Positions 39,874 to 48,438 of a stretch of 64,000 bases of DNA are shown here, one piece after another (position 1 is the stretch's first letter; each line of letters opens with the position of its first letter). Source of the DNA: Lentzea sp. NBRC 105346. Its GTDB lineage: Bacteria > Actinomycetota > Actinomycetes > Mycobacteriales > Pseudonocardiaceae. The translations under genes and the position numbers were made by a program. The stretch is from NCBI RefSeq assembly GCF_030269605.1, contig NZ_BSTQ01000019.1, positions 167,246-231,245 on the forward strand. Direction: 5' to 3'. The notes under the pieces are model-generated. The model made no database searches. It was given only the letters and a program-made list of their open reading frames with translations, and was not told where the DNA came from.

Positions 39874-41170
39874 GGCGGCGCCACGGTCCCTTGTCCGGGT
39901 CGTAGCCGGTGAACAGGTCGCCCTCGATCCGGTTGGGTTTCTTGGGCACCTCGGGCTCTGAGGGTTCTGAGGGTTCTGCGGGCTCTGCGGGTTCTGCGGG
40001 TTCCGGCACGTCCTGCTGAGCGGCCACGATCGCGGCGAGGGCCGTCGTGATCGGGATGGCCGCGACCAGGCCGATGCTGCCCACCAGCGTGCGGACGATC
40101 TCCTGGGCGACCTGCTGGGCAGTGAGGATCTCGGTCAGCGACCGTCCGGAGATCGAGAACGCCAGCAGCACCGGCAGCGCGGCACCCGCGTAGGCCATGA
40201 CGAGCGTGTTCACGACCGACGACATGTGGTCGCGCCCGATCCGGAATCCGGCGGCGAACAGCTCGCGCGCCGACAGCTTCGCGTTCGCCCGCCGCAGCTC
40301 CCAGACGGCGCTGGTCTGCGTGACCGTCACGTCGTCCAGCACGCCCAGCGCACCGATGATCGCGCCCGCGAGCAGCAACCCGCGGGTGTCCAGCGGCGTG
40401 CCGAGCACGGTGACGAGGTTGACCGTGTCCTCGTCGAGGCCGGTCAGCTTCGACGCCCACGAGAACAGCGCCCCGAGCACCCCGATCAGCGCGAGGCTGA
40501 CGAGTGTTCCCAGCACCGCGGTCGACGTGCGCGCCGAGATGCCGTGCGTCAGGTAGAGGACCGCGAACATGATCAGCCCCGCGCCGACGATCGCCACGGT
40601 CAGCGGGCTTTCGCCGGCGAGGATCGCGGGCAGGATGAAGATCGTCAGCACGAGGAAGCTGAGCACCAGCGCGCCCAGCGCCTTCAGGCCGTGCCATCGG
40701 CCCAGCGCGATCACCGCGAACGCGAACAGCACCCCGAGGACGAGCAGCGGCCAGCCACGTTGGAAGTCGACCAGCTGGTAGGACTCGGCCAGCTGCGGCT
40801 GGCTGCCGGAGTACGACAGCACGACCTCGTCGCCCACCGAGAACTTCGGTGCCGCCGGACTCTTCGGGAACGGTACGGGCACGCTCTGCCCGGCCGCGTC
40901 CCCGTCGGTCATCTTGACCGTGATCCCGATGCAGTTCTCACCGCACGCGCCGTCCACGATCGCGGTGACCACGCCACGCACCGGGATCTGGTGCAGGCCG
41001 ACGTCCGCGCCCTTCTTCTGGTCGTGCCCCCACGGGTACAGCAGGATCGCGCCGACGACCGTCGCCGCCACGATCGGCAGCAGGAGGATCGTCAGCAGGC
41101 GACGCACCCGCGCCGAAGCGGGTTCGGCGGCCGCGTGACTGTGCCCGTGTCCGTGTCCCACGGGCGCCAT
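39794..41170 (-). CDS. YibE/F-family multi-spanning membrane protein
   Basis: 458 aa, ATG after GGGGGAGG. A His-rich N-terminus (HGHGHSHAAAE) and one helix precede an extracellular OB-like segment (about 60-135), then about seven helices with LLAGAIIGALGVLDDVTVTQTSAVWELRRAN, the YibE/F hallmark. The role is unknown; a transporter is usually suspected. The C-terminus has a Glu-Pro-Ala/Ser repeat (EPAEPAEPAEPSEPSEPE) and a basic tail that is antisense to the end of the DUF1304 gene. Confidence 0.88.
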   Translation of the reverse strand: MAPVGHGHGHSHAAAEPASARVRRLLTILLLPIVAATVVGAILLYPWGHDQKKGADVGLHQIPVRGVVTAIVDGACGENCIGITVKMTDGDAAGQSVPVPFPKSPAAPKFSVGDEVVLSYSGSQPQLAESYQLVDFQRGWPLLVLGVLFAFAVIALGRWHGLKALGALVLSFLVLTIFILPAILAGESPLTVAIVGAGLIMFAVLYLTHGISARTSTAVLGTLVSLALIGVLGALFSWASKLTGLDEDTVNLVTVLGTPLDTRGLLLAGAIIGALGVLDDVTVTQTSAVWELRRANAKLSARELFAAGFRIGRDHMSSVVNTLVMAYAGAALPVLLAFSISGRSLTEILTAQQVAQEIVRTLVGSIGLVAAIPITTALAAIVAAQQDVPEPAEPAEPAEPSEPSEPEVPKKPNRIEGDLFTGYDPDKGPWRRPTRPAAPQPGRRRRAEPGRTGSSGSR

Positions 41171-41185
41171 CCTCCCCCATCCGGG

Positions 41186-41380
41186 TCAGCGGGCGCCGAC
41201 GGCGGTGAACTTGAGCCCCTCCGGTTCCAGCATGATCGACGTCACCGGGCGCAGCGGGGGACCCTCCAGTCGCAGCCGTACCCGGACCAAGCCCAGGCGA
41301 CCAGCCGCGGCGCCGCCGTCGGGCGGGTCCGTCACGACGTAGGAGTACGGCACGAACCGCACGACCGGGCCGAACCGCAT
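41186..41380 (-). CDS. Small conserved-looking protein (64 aa)
   Basis: An open frame reads MRFGPVVRFVPYSYVVTDPP, then GLVRVRLRLEGPPLRPVTSIMLEPEGLKF, a regular beta-rich pattern with good codon bias. The frame could extend to an ATG at 41497, but residues upstream of 41380 look unlike coding sequence and would overlap the SOS box. It lies between the YibE/F gene and the divergent radical SAM gene, and could share the SOS box. Function unknown. Confidence 0.55.
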   Translation of the reverse strand: MRFGPVVRFVPYSYVVTDPPDGGAAAGRLGLVRVRLRLEGPPLRPVTSIMLEPEGLKFTAVGAR

Positions 41381-41489
41381 GATGGACAGCCCGGCCGAAG
41401 GCGGGATCAGAGGCAGCGCGAACGCGGAACGGCCGAAAACGTTCCGCTCAGAGGACCCCAACGGGTGACCTGTGCACCTTGACCCATGT

Positions 41490-41505
41490 TCGAACATGTG
41501 TTCGA
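41490..41505 (+). promoter_or_regulatory. LexA SOS box of the radical SAM gene
   Basis: TCGAACATGTGTTCGA is an exact match to TCGAAC-N4-GTTCGA, ending 9 nt before the GTG start at 41515. A further partial site TCGAACATGTGCGA follows at 41507-41520. Damage-inducible control by LexA is strongly suggested. Confidence 0.85.
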
Positions 41506-41514
41506 ATCGAACAT

Positions 41515-43482
41515 GTGCGATGGGACGGGCAGAAGGTCGAGGCAGAACCGCAGCTGGCCCTCCCGGGGTTACCGGGACTGGTGCGCAGCGTACGAACCCC
41601 TGAGTTCGCGGACGTGGTGTTCCACGAGGTCCGCGCCAAGTCCGTGTTGAACAAGGTCCCTGGGGAGGGACTGCCGTTCAACTGGTCGGTGAACCCGTAC
41701 CGCGGCTGTTCACACGCCTGCACGTACTGCCTGGCGGGGGACACGCCGGTGCTGATGGCGGACGGCCGGACGAAACCGATCTCCGAGCTGCGGGAGGGCG
41801 ACGAGATCTACGGCACCGAGCTGACCGGCAACTACCGCCGGTACGTGCGAACGACCGTCGAGGCGCATTGGGAGACGCGGAAACGCGCGTTCCGTGTGAC
41901 GCTGGAGGACGGGACGCAGCTGGTCAGCAGCGGTGACCACCGGTTCCTCACCGACCGCGGCTGGAAGCACGTCGTCGGCGGCACGTGCGGCTCCGGTCGC
42001 CGCCCGCACCTCACGACGGGCAACAAGCTCATGGGCACCGGCTGGTTCGCGCCGCAGCCCGAGATCACCGACGACTACCGCCGCGGCTACCTGCGCGGCA
42101 TGGTCGGCGACGCGCGCGAGTTCCGCATCCCGCTGGCCGACGTCGAAGCGATGGACCGAGTGCAGGAGTACCTCGATGACCTCGGGGTGCAAGAGGGGGT
42201 GGGATTTCTGGACCACGTGCGAGAGCTCGCACGGTGGCAGATAGCCCCGAACGACGACTGGCTCAAGGGTTTCCTCGCGGGCGCGTTCGACTTCAACGGC
42301 ACGTGCTCCCGCAGCATCCTGCGCATGTCCAGCCGCAGCGCGACGATCATCGAGGCGATCAGCATCGCGTTGAAGCACTTCGACTTCGACTTCGCCATCG
42401 AGGATCTGAAGCGCCGCAAGGGAATGCGCGTCATCCGGCTGCGCGGTGGCCTGCGCGCGAACATGCGGTTCTTCCACTTCACCGACCCGGCGATCACGCG
42501 TAAGCGCGACATCGACGGCGTGGCGATCAAGTCGGCGGAACCGCTGGGCGTCCGGTCCATTGAGGACCTGGGCGAGGAGGTGACGTTGTACGACATCACC
42601 ACCGGCACCGGCGACTTCATCGCGAACGGTGTGGTGTCGCACAACTGCTTCGCCCGCAACACCCACACGTACCTCGACATGGACGCCGGTCACGACTTCG
42701 ACTCCCAGGTCATCGTCAAGATCAACGCACCGGAGGTGCTCGCCAAGCAGCTGCGATCCAGTAAGTGGTCGCGCGAACACGTCGCGATGGGCACGAACAC
42801 GGACCCGTACCAGCGGGCCGAGGGCCGCTACGCCCTGATGCCAGGGATCATCAGGGCGTTGGCGGACTCGGGGACGCCGTTCTCCATCCTCACCAAGGGC
42901 ACGCTGCTGTCGCGCGACCTGCCGTTGCTGACCGAGGCGGCCAAGTCCGTCCCGGTGGGCATCGGGGTGTCGCTGGCCCTGTTGGAACGCGACCTGCACA
43001 AGACCCTCGAACCCGGCACGCCCACCCCGGCCGCCCGCCTGGATCTGGTGCGCAAGGTTCGCGAGGCTGGATTGCCGTGCGGTGTGTTCGTCGCGCCGGT
43101 GCTGCCGGGGCTCACGGATTCCGTGGAGCAGCTGGACTTCCTGTTCGGCGAGATCGCCAGGGCCGGCGCCACTGGTGTCACGCCGTTGCCGCTGCACCTG
43201 CGGCCCGGCGCGCGCGAGTGGTTCATGAAGTGGCTCGCCGGGTGGTATCCCGACCTGGTCGACGGCTACAAGTCGTTGTACGGCAAGGGAAGTTATGTCG
43301 ACAAGCGGTATCGCGAGTGGTTCTCCGCGCGCGTGAAACCGTTGCTGGCCAAGCATGATCTGCTACCCAAGGCGCCGACGCGCGTGGTGCCAGGGGATCC
43401 GGACGGCGTGTGGCCCGACGGCGCGCTGCCGTCCGGAATCCCCTCACCGCGCGTGGCGCAGGAACAGCTGATGCTGCTTTAG
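41515..43482 (+). CDS. Rv2578c-type radical SAM protein containing an intein
   Basis: 655-aa precursor. The host protein starts MRWDGQKVEAEPQLALPG and has the SPL/Rv2578c-type core: LVRSVRTPEFADVVFHEVRAKSVLNKVP, FNWSVNPYRGCSHACTYC (C65, C69, C72 of the CxxxCxxC cluster motif), then FARNTHTYLDMDAGHDFDSQVIVKINAPEVL. An intein (residues 72-377) interrupts the motif before its third Cys, so splicing is required to build the Fe-S site. The spliced protein would be 349 aa. The family is related to spore photoproduct lyase-like enzymes. The SOS box suggests a role in the DNA-damage response, reaction unknown. GTG at 41515 gives the family N-terminus. Confidence 0.9.
   Translation: MRWDGQKVEAEPQLALPGLPGLVRSVRTPEFADVVFHEVRAKSVLNKVPGEGLPFNWSVNPYRGCSHACTYCLAGDTPVLMADGRTKPISELREGDEIYGTELTGNYRRYVRTTVEAHWETRKRAFRVTLEDGTQLVSSGDHRFLTDRGWKHVVGGTCGSGRRPHLTTGNKLMGTGWFAPQPEITDDYRRGYLRGMVGDAREFRIPLADVEAMDRVQEYLDDLGVQEGVGFLDHVRELARWQIAPNDDWLKGFLAGAFDFNGTCSRSILRMSSRSATIIEAISIALKHFDFDFAIEDLKRRKGMRVIRLRGGLRANMRFFHFTDPAITRKRDIDGVAIKSAEPLGVRSIEDLGEEVTLYDITTGTGDFIANGVVSHNCFARNTHTYLDMDAGHDFDSQVIVKINAPEVLAKQLRSSKWSREHVAMGTNTDPYQRAEGRYALMPGIIRALADSGTPFSILTKGTLLSRDLPLLTEAAKSVPVGIGVSLALLERDLHKTLEPGTPTPAARLDLVRKVREAGLPCGVFVAPVLPGLTDSVEQLDFLFGEIARAGATGVTPLPLHLRPGAREWFMKWLAGWYPDLVDGYKSLYGKGSYVDKRYREWFSARVKPLLAKHDLLPKAPTRVVPGDPDGVWPDGALPSGIPSPRVAQEQLMLL
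41728..42645 (+). mobile_element. Intein with degenerate LAGLIDADG endonuclease domain
   Basis: 306 residues. Block A begins at Cys1 (CLAGDTPVLMADGRTKPISE); block B contains SSGDHRFLTDRGWKHV with its His; blocks F/G are LYDITTGTGDFIANGVVSHN, ending HN before the +1 Cys of CFARNTH. All splice-junction residues are present. The middle holds GYLRGMVGDAREF and LKGFLAGAFDFNGTC, which look like the two LAGLIDADG motifs; the first is degraded, so homing activity may be weak or lost. Confidence 0.9.
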
Positions 43483-43490
43483 TTGCGTCC

Positions 43491-44228
43491 GTGACGCTCG
43501 TTCTGCCACCCCGGCTCACCGCTTCCGCTGAAGCCATCCGCGACGCGGCGCGCCGTCGTGGGCTCACCACGGTCCAGCTGCCGACGTTCGATGTGCCCGG
43601 CGACCTGCGGGCGACGAACCTGCACGCGGGCCCGTCGTTCGCCGACGTGGTGGCGCCCAAGCTCGGCATCGTGCTGCTCGAAGCACCGGCGGGCTGGCTG
43701 ACCGAGCTTCCTGGAGAGCTCACCCGCCGCGACGTCCGGTTGACGCCGATCGGGGAGGCGTACGCGATCAGGCATCCGGTGTTCGTGAAGTCCCCCAACG
43801 ACAAGAGCATCAAGGCGATGATCTATGCCGACGGCAGCAGGCTGCCGGGGCCCGATGCCGTGGAGCGGGACACGCCGGTGCTCGTGAGCGAGGTCGTCCG
43901 GTTCGACGCCGAGTACCGGCTCCATGTGCTGGACGGATCCGTCGTCGCGGCCAGCAGATACGCCGAGGACGGCCGGCTCAGCCTGGGTACGGACACCGTG
44001 GACGCCGAGAAGTTCGGCGCGGACGTCCTCGCGGCGACGACGTTGCCGAGCGCGATCGTGGTGGACGTGGGCCGCATCGGCGGCGACTGGGCGGTCATCG
44101 AGGCGAACGCCGCGTGGGCGAGCGGCTGTTACGTGTCCGACCCGGACCGGGTGCTGGACGTCGTGCTGCGAGCGGCGGGCCCGGCGGCCGCGGTCGGTGA
44201 CCACGACCGCCGGTTCCTGAGGAACTAG
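43491..44228 (+). CDS. ATP-grasp-like DUF4343 domain protein
   Basis: 245 aa, GTG start. AYAIRHPVFVKSPNDKSIKAMIY and VIVVDVGRIGGDWAVIEANAAWASGCY match the DUF4343/ATP-grasp pattern, with Lys in the nucleotide-binding VFVKSP and acidic/Asn metal ligands in EANAAW. These ligases join a carboxylate to an amine or similar; substrate unknown. Placed 8 nt after the radical SAM gene and possibly co-transcribed with it, so possibly SOS-linked. Confidence 0.8.
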   Translation: MTLVLPPRLTASAEAIRDAARRRGLTTVQLPTFDVPGDLRATNLHAGPSFADVVAPKLGIVLLEAPAGWLTELPGELTRRDVRLTPIGEAYAIRHPVFVKSPNDKSIKAMIYADGSRLPGPDAVERDTPVLVSEVVRFDAEYRLHVLDGSVVAASRYAEDGRLSLGTDTVDAEKFGADVLAATTLPSAIVVDVGRIGGDWAVIEANAAWASGCYVSDPDRVLDVVLRAAGPAAAVGDHDRRFLRN

Positions 44229-44560
44229 CTCCAGCCGCCCTGGACCATCGTCTGGAACTTCCAGTCGCCGCCGACCCGGACGAGCAGGTCCCCGTACTTC
44301 ACCGGCACCCCGTTGATCGTGCCCTCGGTGATCACGAACACCAGGTTGTCGTTGATGAAGTGCGGCGTGCGCACCGACTCCATCTTCACCTCGCCGCCGA
44401 CCTGAGCCCCCATGTCCCGCACGAACTGCTCCCGGTCCCACGACACGGCACCGCCGTCGGACACCGCGTTGATCGGGAACAACGCCATGTCGGCCATCGC
44501 CTCGACGTCACCGGCCACGGCCAGCGCGTCCCACCGCTCGAACCACTCTTCAACGCTCAT
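44225..44560 (-). CDS. SnoaL/NTF2-like protein
   Basis: 111 aa from ATG at 44560. SVEEWFERWDALAVAGDVEAMADMALFPINAVS then GAVSWDREQFVRDMGAQVGGEVKMES and WKFQTMVQGGW form the cone-shaped SnoaL-like fold, which binds small ligands or acts as a simple enzyme. No catalytic residues were assigned. The promoter region has two direct copies of CCGTAT-N2-TGTAC-like sequence (44565-44590, minus strand). Confidence 0.75.
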   Translation of the reverse strand: MSVEEWFERWDALAVAGDVEAMADMALFPINAVSDGGAVSWDREQFVRDMGAQVGGEVKMESVRTPHFINDNLVFVITEGTINGVPVKYGDLLVRVGGDWKFQTMVQGGWS

Positions 44561-44644
44561 GCCGTACACCATACGGTACAAAATACGGTGCTAGACCGAA
44601 CAGTCGAGTGGCGCGTACTCCAAATGTTCGAGAAGGTGTCGCTC

Positions 44645-45049
44645 ATGACCGGATTCGGGGCGGTTCCGGATGAGCTGCAGGCGGCGGCCAAGCGCATTGG
44701 CGACACGGTGGGGCAGGCCACCGACTGCGGGTGGAACGGGCCGAGCGGGGACTACGGGCACCCCGGCGTGATGTCGGGCTGGGAGCAGTTCATCCGCGAC
44801 ATGGAGAAGCACATCAAGGACCTGGTGGGCAAGGCCGAGGAGTTCGGTGGCGGGCTCGTCGACGCCGCACGCGAGTACCTGGACACCGACGACCAGGCGG
44901 GCATCGACTTCGGCCAGGTCGGCGAGGGACTCGGGATCGGTGCGTCGGGGATCATGAACCCCGACGTCGCGAGGCGGCTCAACCCCGACTGGACCCCACC
45001 GCCACTGGACAAAAGGTTCCCCAGCGGAGATGAAGGGCCGATCTTCTGA
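44645..45049 (+). CDS. WXG100-like / ESX-associated small protein
   Basis: 134 aa, ATG after GAGAAGG. The N-terminal half (FGAVPDELQAAAKRIGDTVGQ, then HPGVMSGWEQFIRDMEKHIKDL) looks like a WXG100-type helical hairpin, with a W-x-x-F turn in GWEQF. The C-terminal half is acidic and unstructured (PDVARRLNPDWTPPPLDKRFP). First gene of a five-gene cluster resembling type VII secretion substrates with accessory proteins; a secreted or chaperone role is inferred from context. Confidence 0.65.
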   Translation: MTGFGAVPDELQAAAKRIGDTVGQATDCGWNGPSGDYGHPGVMSGWEQFIRDMEKHIKDLVGKAEEFGGGLVDAAREYLDTDDQAGIDFGQVGEGLGIGASGIMNPDVARRLNPDWTPPPLDKRFPSGDEGPIF

Positions 45050-46437
45050 TGGCGGGCGAACTGGGGTCGACGACCAACCCGAAGGACCTGATCCCCGGCG
45101 AACCCGAGGTGATCTCGAACGACCTGCGCGGGCTCGTCACGAACATCCAGAAGCTCGGGCCGATCAGCCAGGGGCTCGGCAACATCGATCCGTTCGGCTG
45201 GACCGGCAAGGCGAGCGACGCGTTCCGCGACATCTTCCGCCAGGAGCCGCCCAAGTGGGAGGCGGCGATCGAGACCGCGGGCAAGAGCGGCCAGGCGCTC
45301 GCGGACTACGCCGACACCCTGACGTGGGGCCAGAAGGAAGCCCAGCGCGCGATCGAGATGTACCTGCAGGCCGAGGCCGCGAGCCGGTCCGCGCAGGCGA
45401 ACTACGACTCGATGGTCGCCGCCGGCGCGACGCCGATCATGCCGTTCCAGGACCCCGGCGCCGGCGCGGCGAACGAGGCGCAGGCCGTGCTCGACAACGC
45501 CCGCAAGATCGTCCAGGCGGCCGGTGGCGAGGTGGCGATCGCGCTCGGCTTCGAACCCGACGGTGAGGGCGGGTTCAAGAAGAAGGGCGGCGAACGCGAG
45601 TGGGGCGCGGGCACCGACCGTCCCGAGGGCAAAGAGGGCTGGCACAAGGGCAAGGGCGGCAAGAGCTACGAGAAGGGCTGGGGCGGCGAGCAGTCCGGCG
45701 GCCTGATGACCGACCTGATCGGCGACACCCTCAAGAGCCTCGGCATCGAACTGCCTGAGGCGTCGTGGGAGGGCAAGGCCGAGGTCGAGTGGCTCAAGGG
45801 CGAGCTCGGCGGCGAGTTCGACGGCGGCTGGGTGACCGGCAGCGGCAAGCTGGAGGGTTCGCTGCTCGGCGCGGGTGCCGAGGCCAGCGCCTCGATCGGG
45901 CCGCTGGGTATGACGGCCGCCGCGAGTGCCGAGGCGTATCTCGCGAAGGGCCACGCGGAGGGCGAGCTGAAGTTCGGCGACCACGCGGGCGTGTCCGGCA
46001 GCGCGGACGCCATGATCGGCGCCGAGGCCAAGGCCGACGCCACCGTCGGCTGGCTGGGCGCGCAGGGCAGCGCGGAGGCGTTCGCCGGTGCGCGGGTCGA
46101 AGGTGAGGCGAGCGCCGAGGTCGCCGGTATCGGCGCCGGTGTGCACGGCGAGGCGTGGGCGGGTGTCGGCGCCGAGGCCAGCGGGCAGTTCGGTATGGGC
46201 GACGACGGCAAGTTCCACGTCGGTGCTTCGGTTGGCGTGGCACTGGGTGTCGGTGGCAAGGTCGGTTTCGACTTCACCGTCGACCCCGGTGCGGTCGCCG
46301 ACACCATCTCGGACGTGGCGGACGACGTCGGCGAGGTCGCAGCGGATGTCGGGCGAGGTGTCGCCAACGCGGCCGAAAGCGTGGGCAAGGGCATCGGCAA
46401 CGCGGCGTCCGCTGTCGGCGACTTCCTGGGTTTCTAA
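45049..46437 (+). CDS. Putative type VII-secreted protein with Ala/Gly-rich repeat domain
   Basis: 462 aa, start overlapping the previous stop by one base (TGATG). Residues 1-150 are helical with a WTGKASDAFRDIF element, as in LXG/WXG-like N-terminal domains of secreted proteins. A Gly/Lys/Trp linker (KGKGGKSYEKGWGGEQSGG) follows, then a ~200-residue Ala/Gly/Glu-rich region with repeating GAEASASIGPLG- and GSAEAFAGARVEGEASAEV-like units and a C-terminal amphipathic helix (IGNAASAVGDFLGF). No toxin domain is recognised. It may be a surface or structural effector. Confidence 0.7.
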   Translation: MAGELGSTTNPKDLIPGEPEVISNDLRGLVTNIQKLGPISQGLGNIDPFGWTGKASDAFRDIFRQEPPKWEAAIETAGKSGQALADYADTLTWGQKEAQRAIEMYLQAEAASRSAQANYDSMVAAGATPIMPFQDPGAGAANEAQAVLDNARKIVQAAGGEVAIALGFEPDGEGGFKKKGGEREWGAGTDRPEGKEGWHKGKGGKSYEKGWGGEQSGGLMTDLIGDTLKSLGIELPEASWEGKAEVEWLKGELGGEFDGGWVTGSGKLEGSLLGAGAEASASIGPLGMTAAASAEAYLAKGHAEGELKFGDHAGVSGSADAMIGAEAKADATVGWLGAQGSAEAFAGARVEGEASAEVAGIGAGVHGEAWAGVGAEASGQFGMGDDGKFHVGASVGVALGVGGKVGFDFTVDPGAVADTISDVADDVGEVAADVGRGVANAAESVGKGIGNAASAVGDFLGF

Positions 46438-46446
46438 AGGAGAAGC

Positions 46447-46944
46447 ATGGTTACCACGATTCCGGTGCCGATCCAGTTCTCGCTGCCGGACGGCTGGCGT
46501 TCAGCACCACCGGACGAGGTCGGTGTGCCCGAGGCGGCGTTCGTCGCGCTGCACCCGGCGACGAGCCAGGGGTTCACCGCGAACATCACCATCACAGGCG
46601 AGGAACGCTCGGCCGACGTGCCGCTAGAGGACATCGCCGCGGACGCCGCCGCGAAACTCGAAGCGGCCACCGGCATGGTCCAGATCGGCAGGCAGAGCAC
46701 CATGGGCTCGCCGGAGAACCCGGCGTTGACACAGGCCGTGCGCACGCGCATCAAGGTGAACGGCGAGCCGCGCGACGTGGTGCAGCTGCAAGTGTTCCTC
46801 GGCATGCAGAACGCGGACGACGCGTCGCGCCGCGCCGTGCTGCACATCGCCCTGACCGCGACGCCCGAACAGTTCGAGAAGGTCATCGGCGACTTCCAGA
46901 AGTTCCTCAAGACGATCAAGCCGGAGCAGGGGGTGGCCCAGTGA
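46447..46944 (+). CDS. Small cytoplasmic protein (DUF1795/LpqN-like) of the ESX-associated cluster
   Basis: 165 aa, ATG after AGGAGAAGC. VPIQFSLPDGWRSAPPDEVGVPEAAFVALHP opens a mixed alpha/beta fold like the PsbP/LpqN/DUF1795 group, ending FEKVIGDFQKFLKTIKPEQ. Members occur near WXG100 genes in actinobacteria. No signal peptide is seen. Function is unknown; an assisting role for the secreted partner is an inference from cluster position. Confidence 0.65.
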   Translation: MVTTIPVPIQFSLPDGWRSAPPDEVGVPEAAFVALHPATSQGFTANITITGEERSADVPLEDIAADAAAKLEAATGMVQIGRQSTMGSPENPALTQAVRTRIKVNGEPRDVVQLQVFLGMQNADDASRRAVLHIALTATPEQFEKVIGDFQKFLKTIKPEQGVAQ

Positions 46945-47423
46945 GCGAGACCGCCGACGCCCTGATGCGTCGCATCGAGTCCATCGACACGATGGCCGCG
47001 GACAACCGCGCCCGCGCCGAGTCGTTCCAGCGCATGTCCGAGGAGCTCAAGGAAACGACGGGCCGTGCCGTCTCCGACGACGGCATCGTGACGGTCGTGG
47101 CGTCCTCGGACGGCGCGGTCAAGTCCGTGGTCTTCGCCGACGGTTTTGCGGGGTTGTCTGCTTCCGTTCTGTCGGCCTCCACGTTGCACACCATCGCCCG
47201 AGCCCGAGCCGACGCGGCCCGCGCGCAGGCCGAGGTCGTCCGCCGAGGTTTGGGTGACACCGAACTGCTTGATCGAGTACTGAACTCCTCTGCCACCATG
47301 TTCGGCGACGAGCGTGCGCAGGATCCCGGCCCGTCGTCGGTTCCGGCGCCTACGCCTCGGCGTGCTGCGCACGATGATGAGGGAGAGTTCAGCGTGTTCA
47401 AGAACAACAGGTCCGCCTGGTGA
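46941..47423 (+). CDS. YbaB/EbfC-like nucleoid-associated protein of ESX clusters
   Basis: 160 aa, GTG start overlapping the preceding stop (GTGA). SETADALMRRIESIDTMAADNRARAESFQRMSEELKETTGRAVSDDGIVTVVASSDGAVKSVVF is a YbaB/EbfC-type coiled helix and beta sheet; similar proteins (EspL-like) accompany ESX loci. The C-terminus is acidic and probably unstructured. It may bind DNA or stabilise partners; its exact role is unknown. Confidence 0.8.
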   Translation: MSETADALMRRIESIDTMAADNRARAESFQRMSEELKETTGRAVSDDGIVTVVASSDGAVKSVVFADGFAGLSASVLSASTLHTIARARADAARAQAEVVRRGLGDTELLDRVLNSSATMFGDERAQDPGPSSVPAPTPRRAAHDDEGEFSVFKNNRSAW

Positions 47424-48151
47424 GTCTTGCTCTTGGCCTGACTATCGCCATCGGTGGTTGCCTGCTGGTTGGTGCTGGTCTCGTGTGGATGGTTGTGTGG
47501 CTGCGACGCGACTACTCGCAGTCCGAGGCCGAGTTCATGGCGCTGCTGCAGGAGGAGTGCGCTCGGCGCAGCTGGCAGTTCGAGGAACGTAACGACGCCT
47601 ACGCGGATTGGTTCTCATCGTTGCCGCGCGTGCCGTACGTTGGGATTCCGGATCCGTTGTGGATCAACCCTCGGGCTGCTGGGGCGCGGAACATCGTTAC
47701 CGGGGTGTATCGCGGGCGGCGGTTCATCGCGGCTCAGTTCCAGGTCTACCAGGTGAATCCGGCTATCGACGGGAACTGGTGGACCTATGTTCGGGTGCAC
47801 ATGCCTGCGCCCCGGCCTGGGCTCGTGGTGAAGAAGGTCGTCGGTCCTACCAATGCGGTGAACCGCGCGTTGGGGTGGGACCACGCCTCGTACGGCGATC
47901 CGGAGTTTGATCGGCGGTTTGAGGTGTCTGCCGATGATCAGCGGTTCGCTGCCGATGTGTTGCATACGCGGATGCAGCGGTTTCTGGTGGATGAGCAGCG
48001 GCCGTTCCGCGGTTTGGTGATGGTTGGTGACGTGATCGATGTGGTGGGGGATCAGCAGAACGAGCACCGTGATCCGCGGCAGTTGATTCCGGCGCTGGAT
48101 TTGCGGTGCGACATTCTTGATCTGGTGCCGGATACCGTGTGGGCTCACTGA
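47420..48151 (+). CDS. Membrane-anchored protein of unknown function, end of ESX-like cluster
   Basis: 243 aa, GTG start overlapping the previous stop. One N-terminal helix (LALGLTIAIGGCLLVGAGLVWMVVW) anchors a soluble domain (YVGIPDPLWINPRAAGARNIVTGVYRGRRFIAAQFQVYQV, then FDRRFEVSADDQRFAADVLHTRMQRFLV). I recall DUF3137-like proteins with this layout but am not certain. Codon use in the 3' part is more T-rich than in neighbours. The cluster ends here, next to the repeat island. Confidence 0.6.
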   Translation: MSLALGLTIAIGGCLLVGAGLVWMVVWLRRDYSQSEAEFMALLQEECARRSWQFEERNDAYADWFSSLPRVPYVGIPDPLWINPRAAGARNIVTGVYRGRRFIAAQFQVYQVNPAIDGNWWTYVRVHMPAPRPGLVVKKVVGPTNAVNRALGWDHASYGDPEFDRRFEVSADDQRFAADVLHTRMQRFLVDEQRPFRGLVMVGDVIDVVGDQQNEHRDPRQLIPALDLRCDILDLVPDTVWAH

Positions 48152-48438
48152 GCGTTCGGGATTGTCGGACCCCTGTGGTTGGGTATGTGCAAGGGGTGCT
48201 TCTTGCGGGGGACCCCTGCGGGCTTGCGTTTGTGTTGACGCGGCGGTTTCCGTAGTGGGTCGCTAGTGCGACGCGCTGACTTTTCTTGGCTGCCGGTTCC
48301 GTGCGCGGTTGCGCCTTGGCTGCCGGTTGCGTGCGTGGTCGCCTTTTACTGCTCGGGGCTCCGCCCCGGACCCCGGCTCAGCTCAAAGAGGGGCCCAGCC
48401 GTGGTGTCGTTTCGTAGTGGGTCGCCTTGGGGTGGTGT

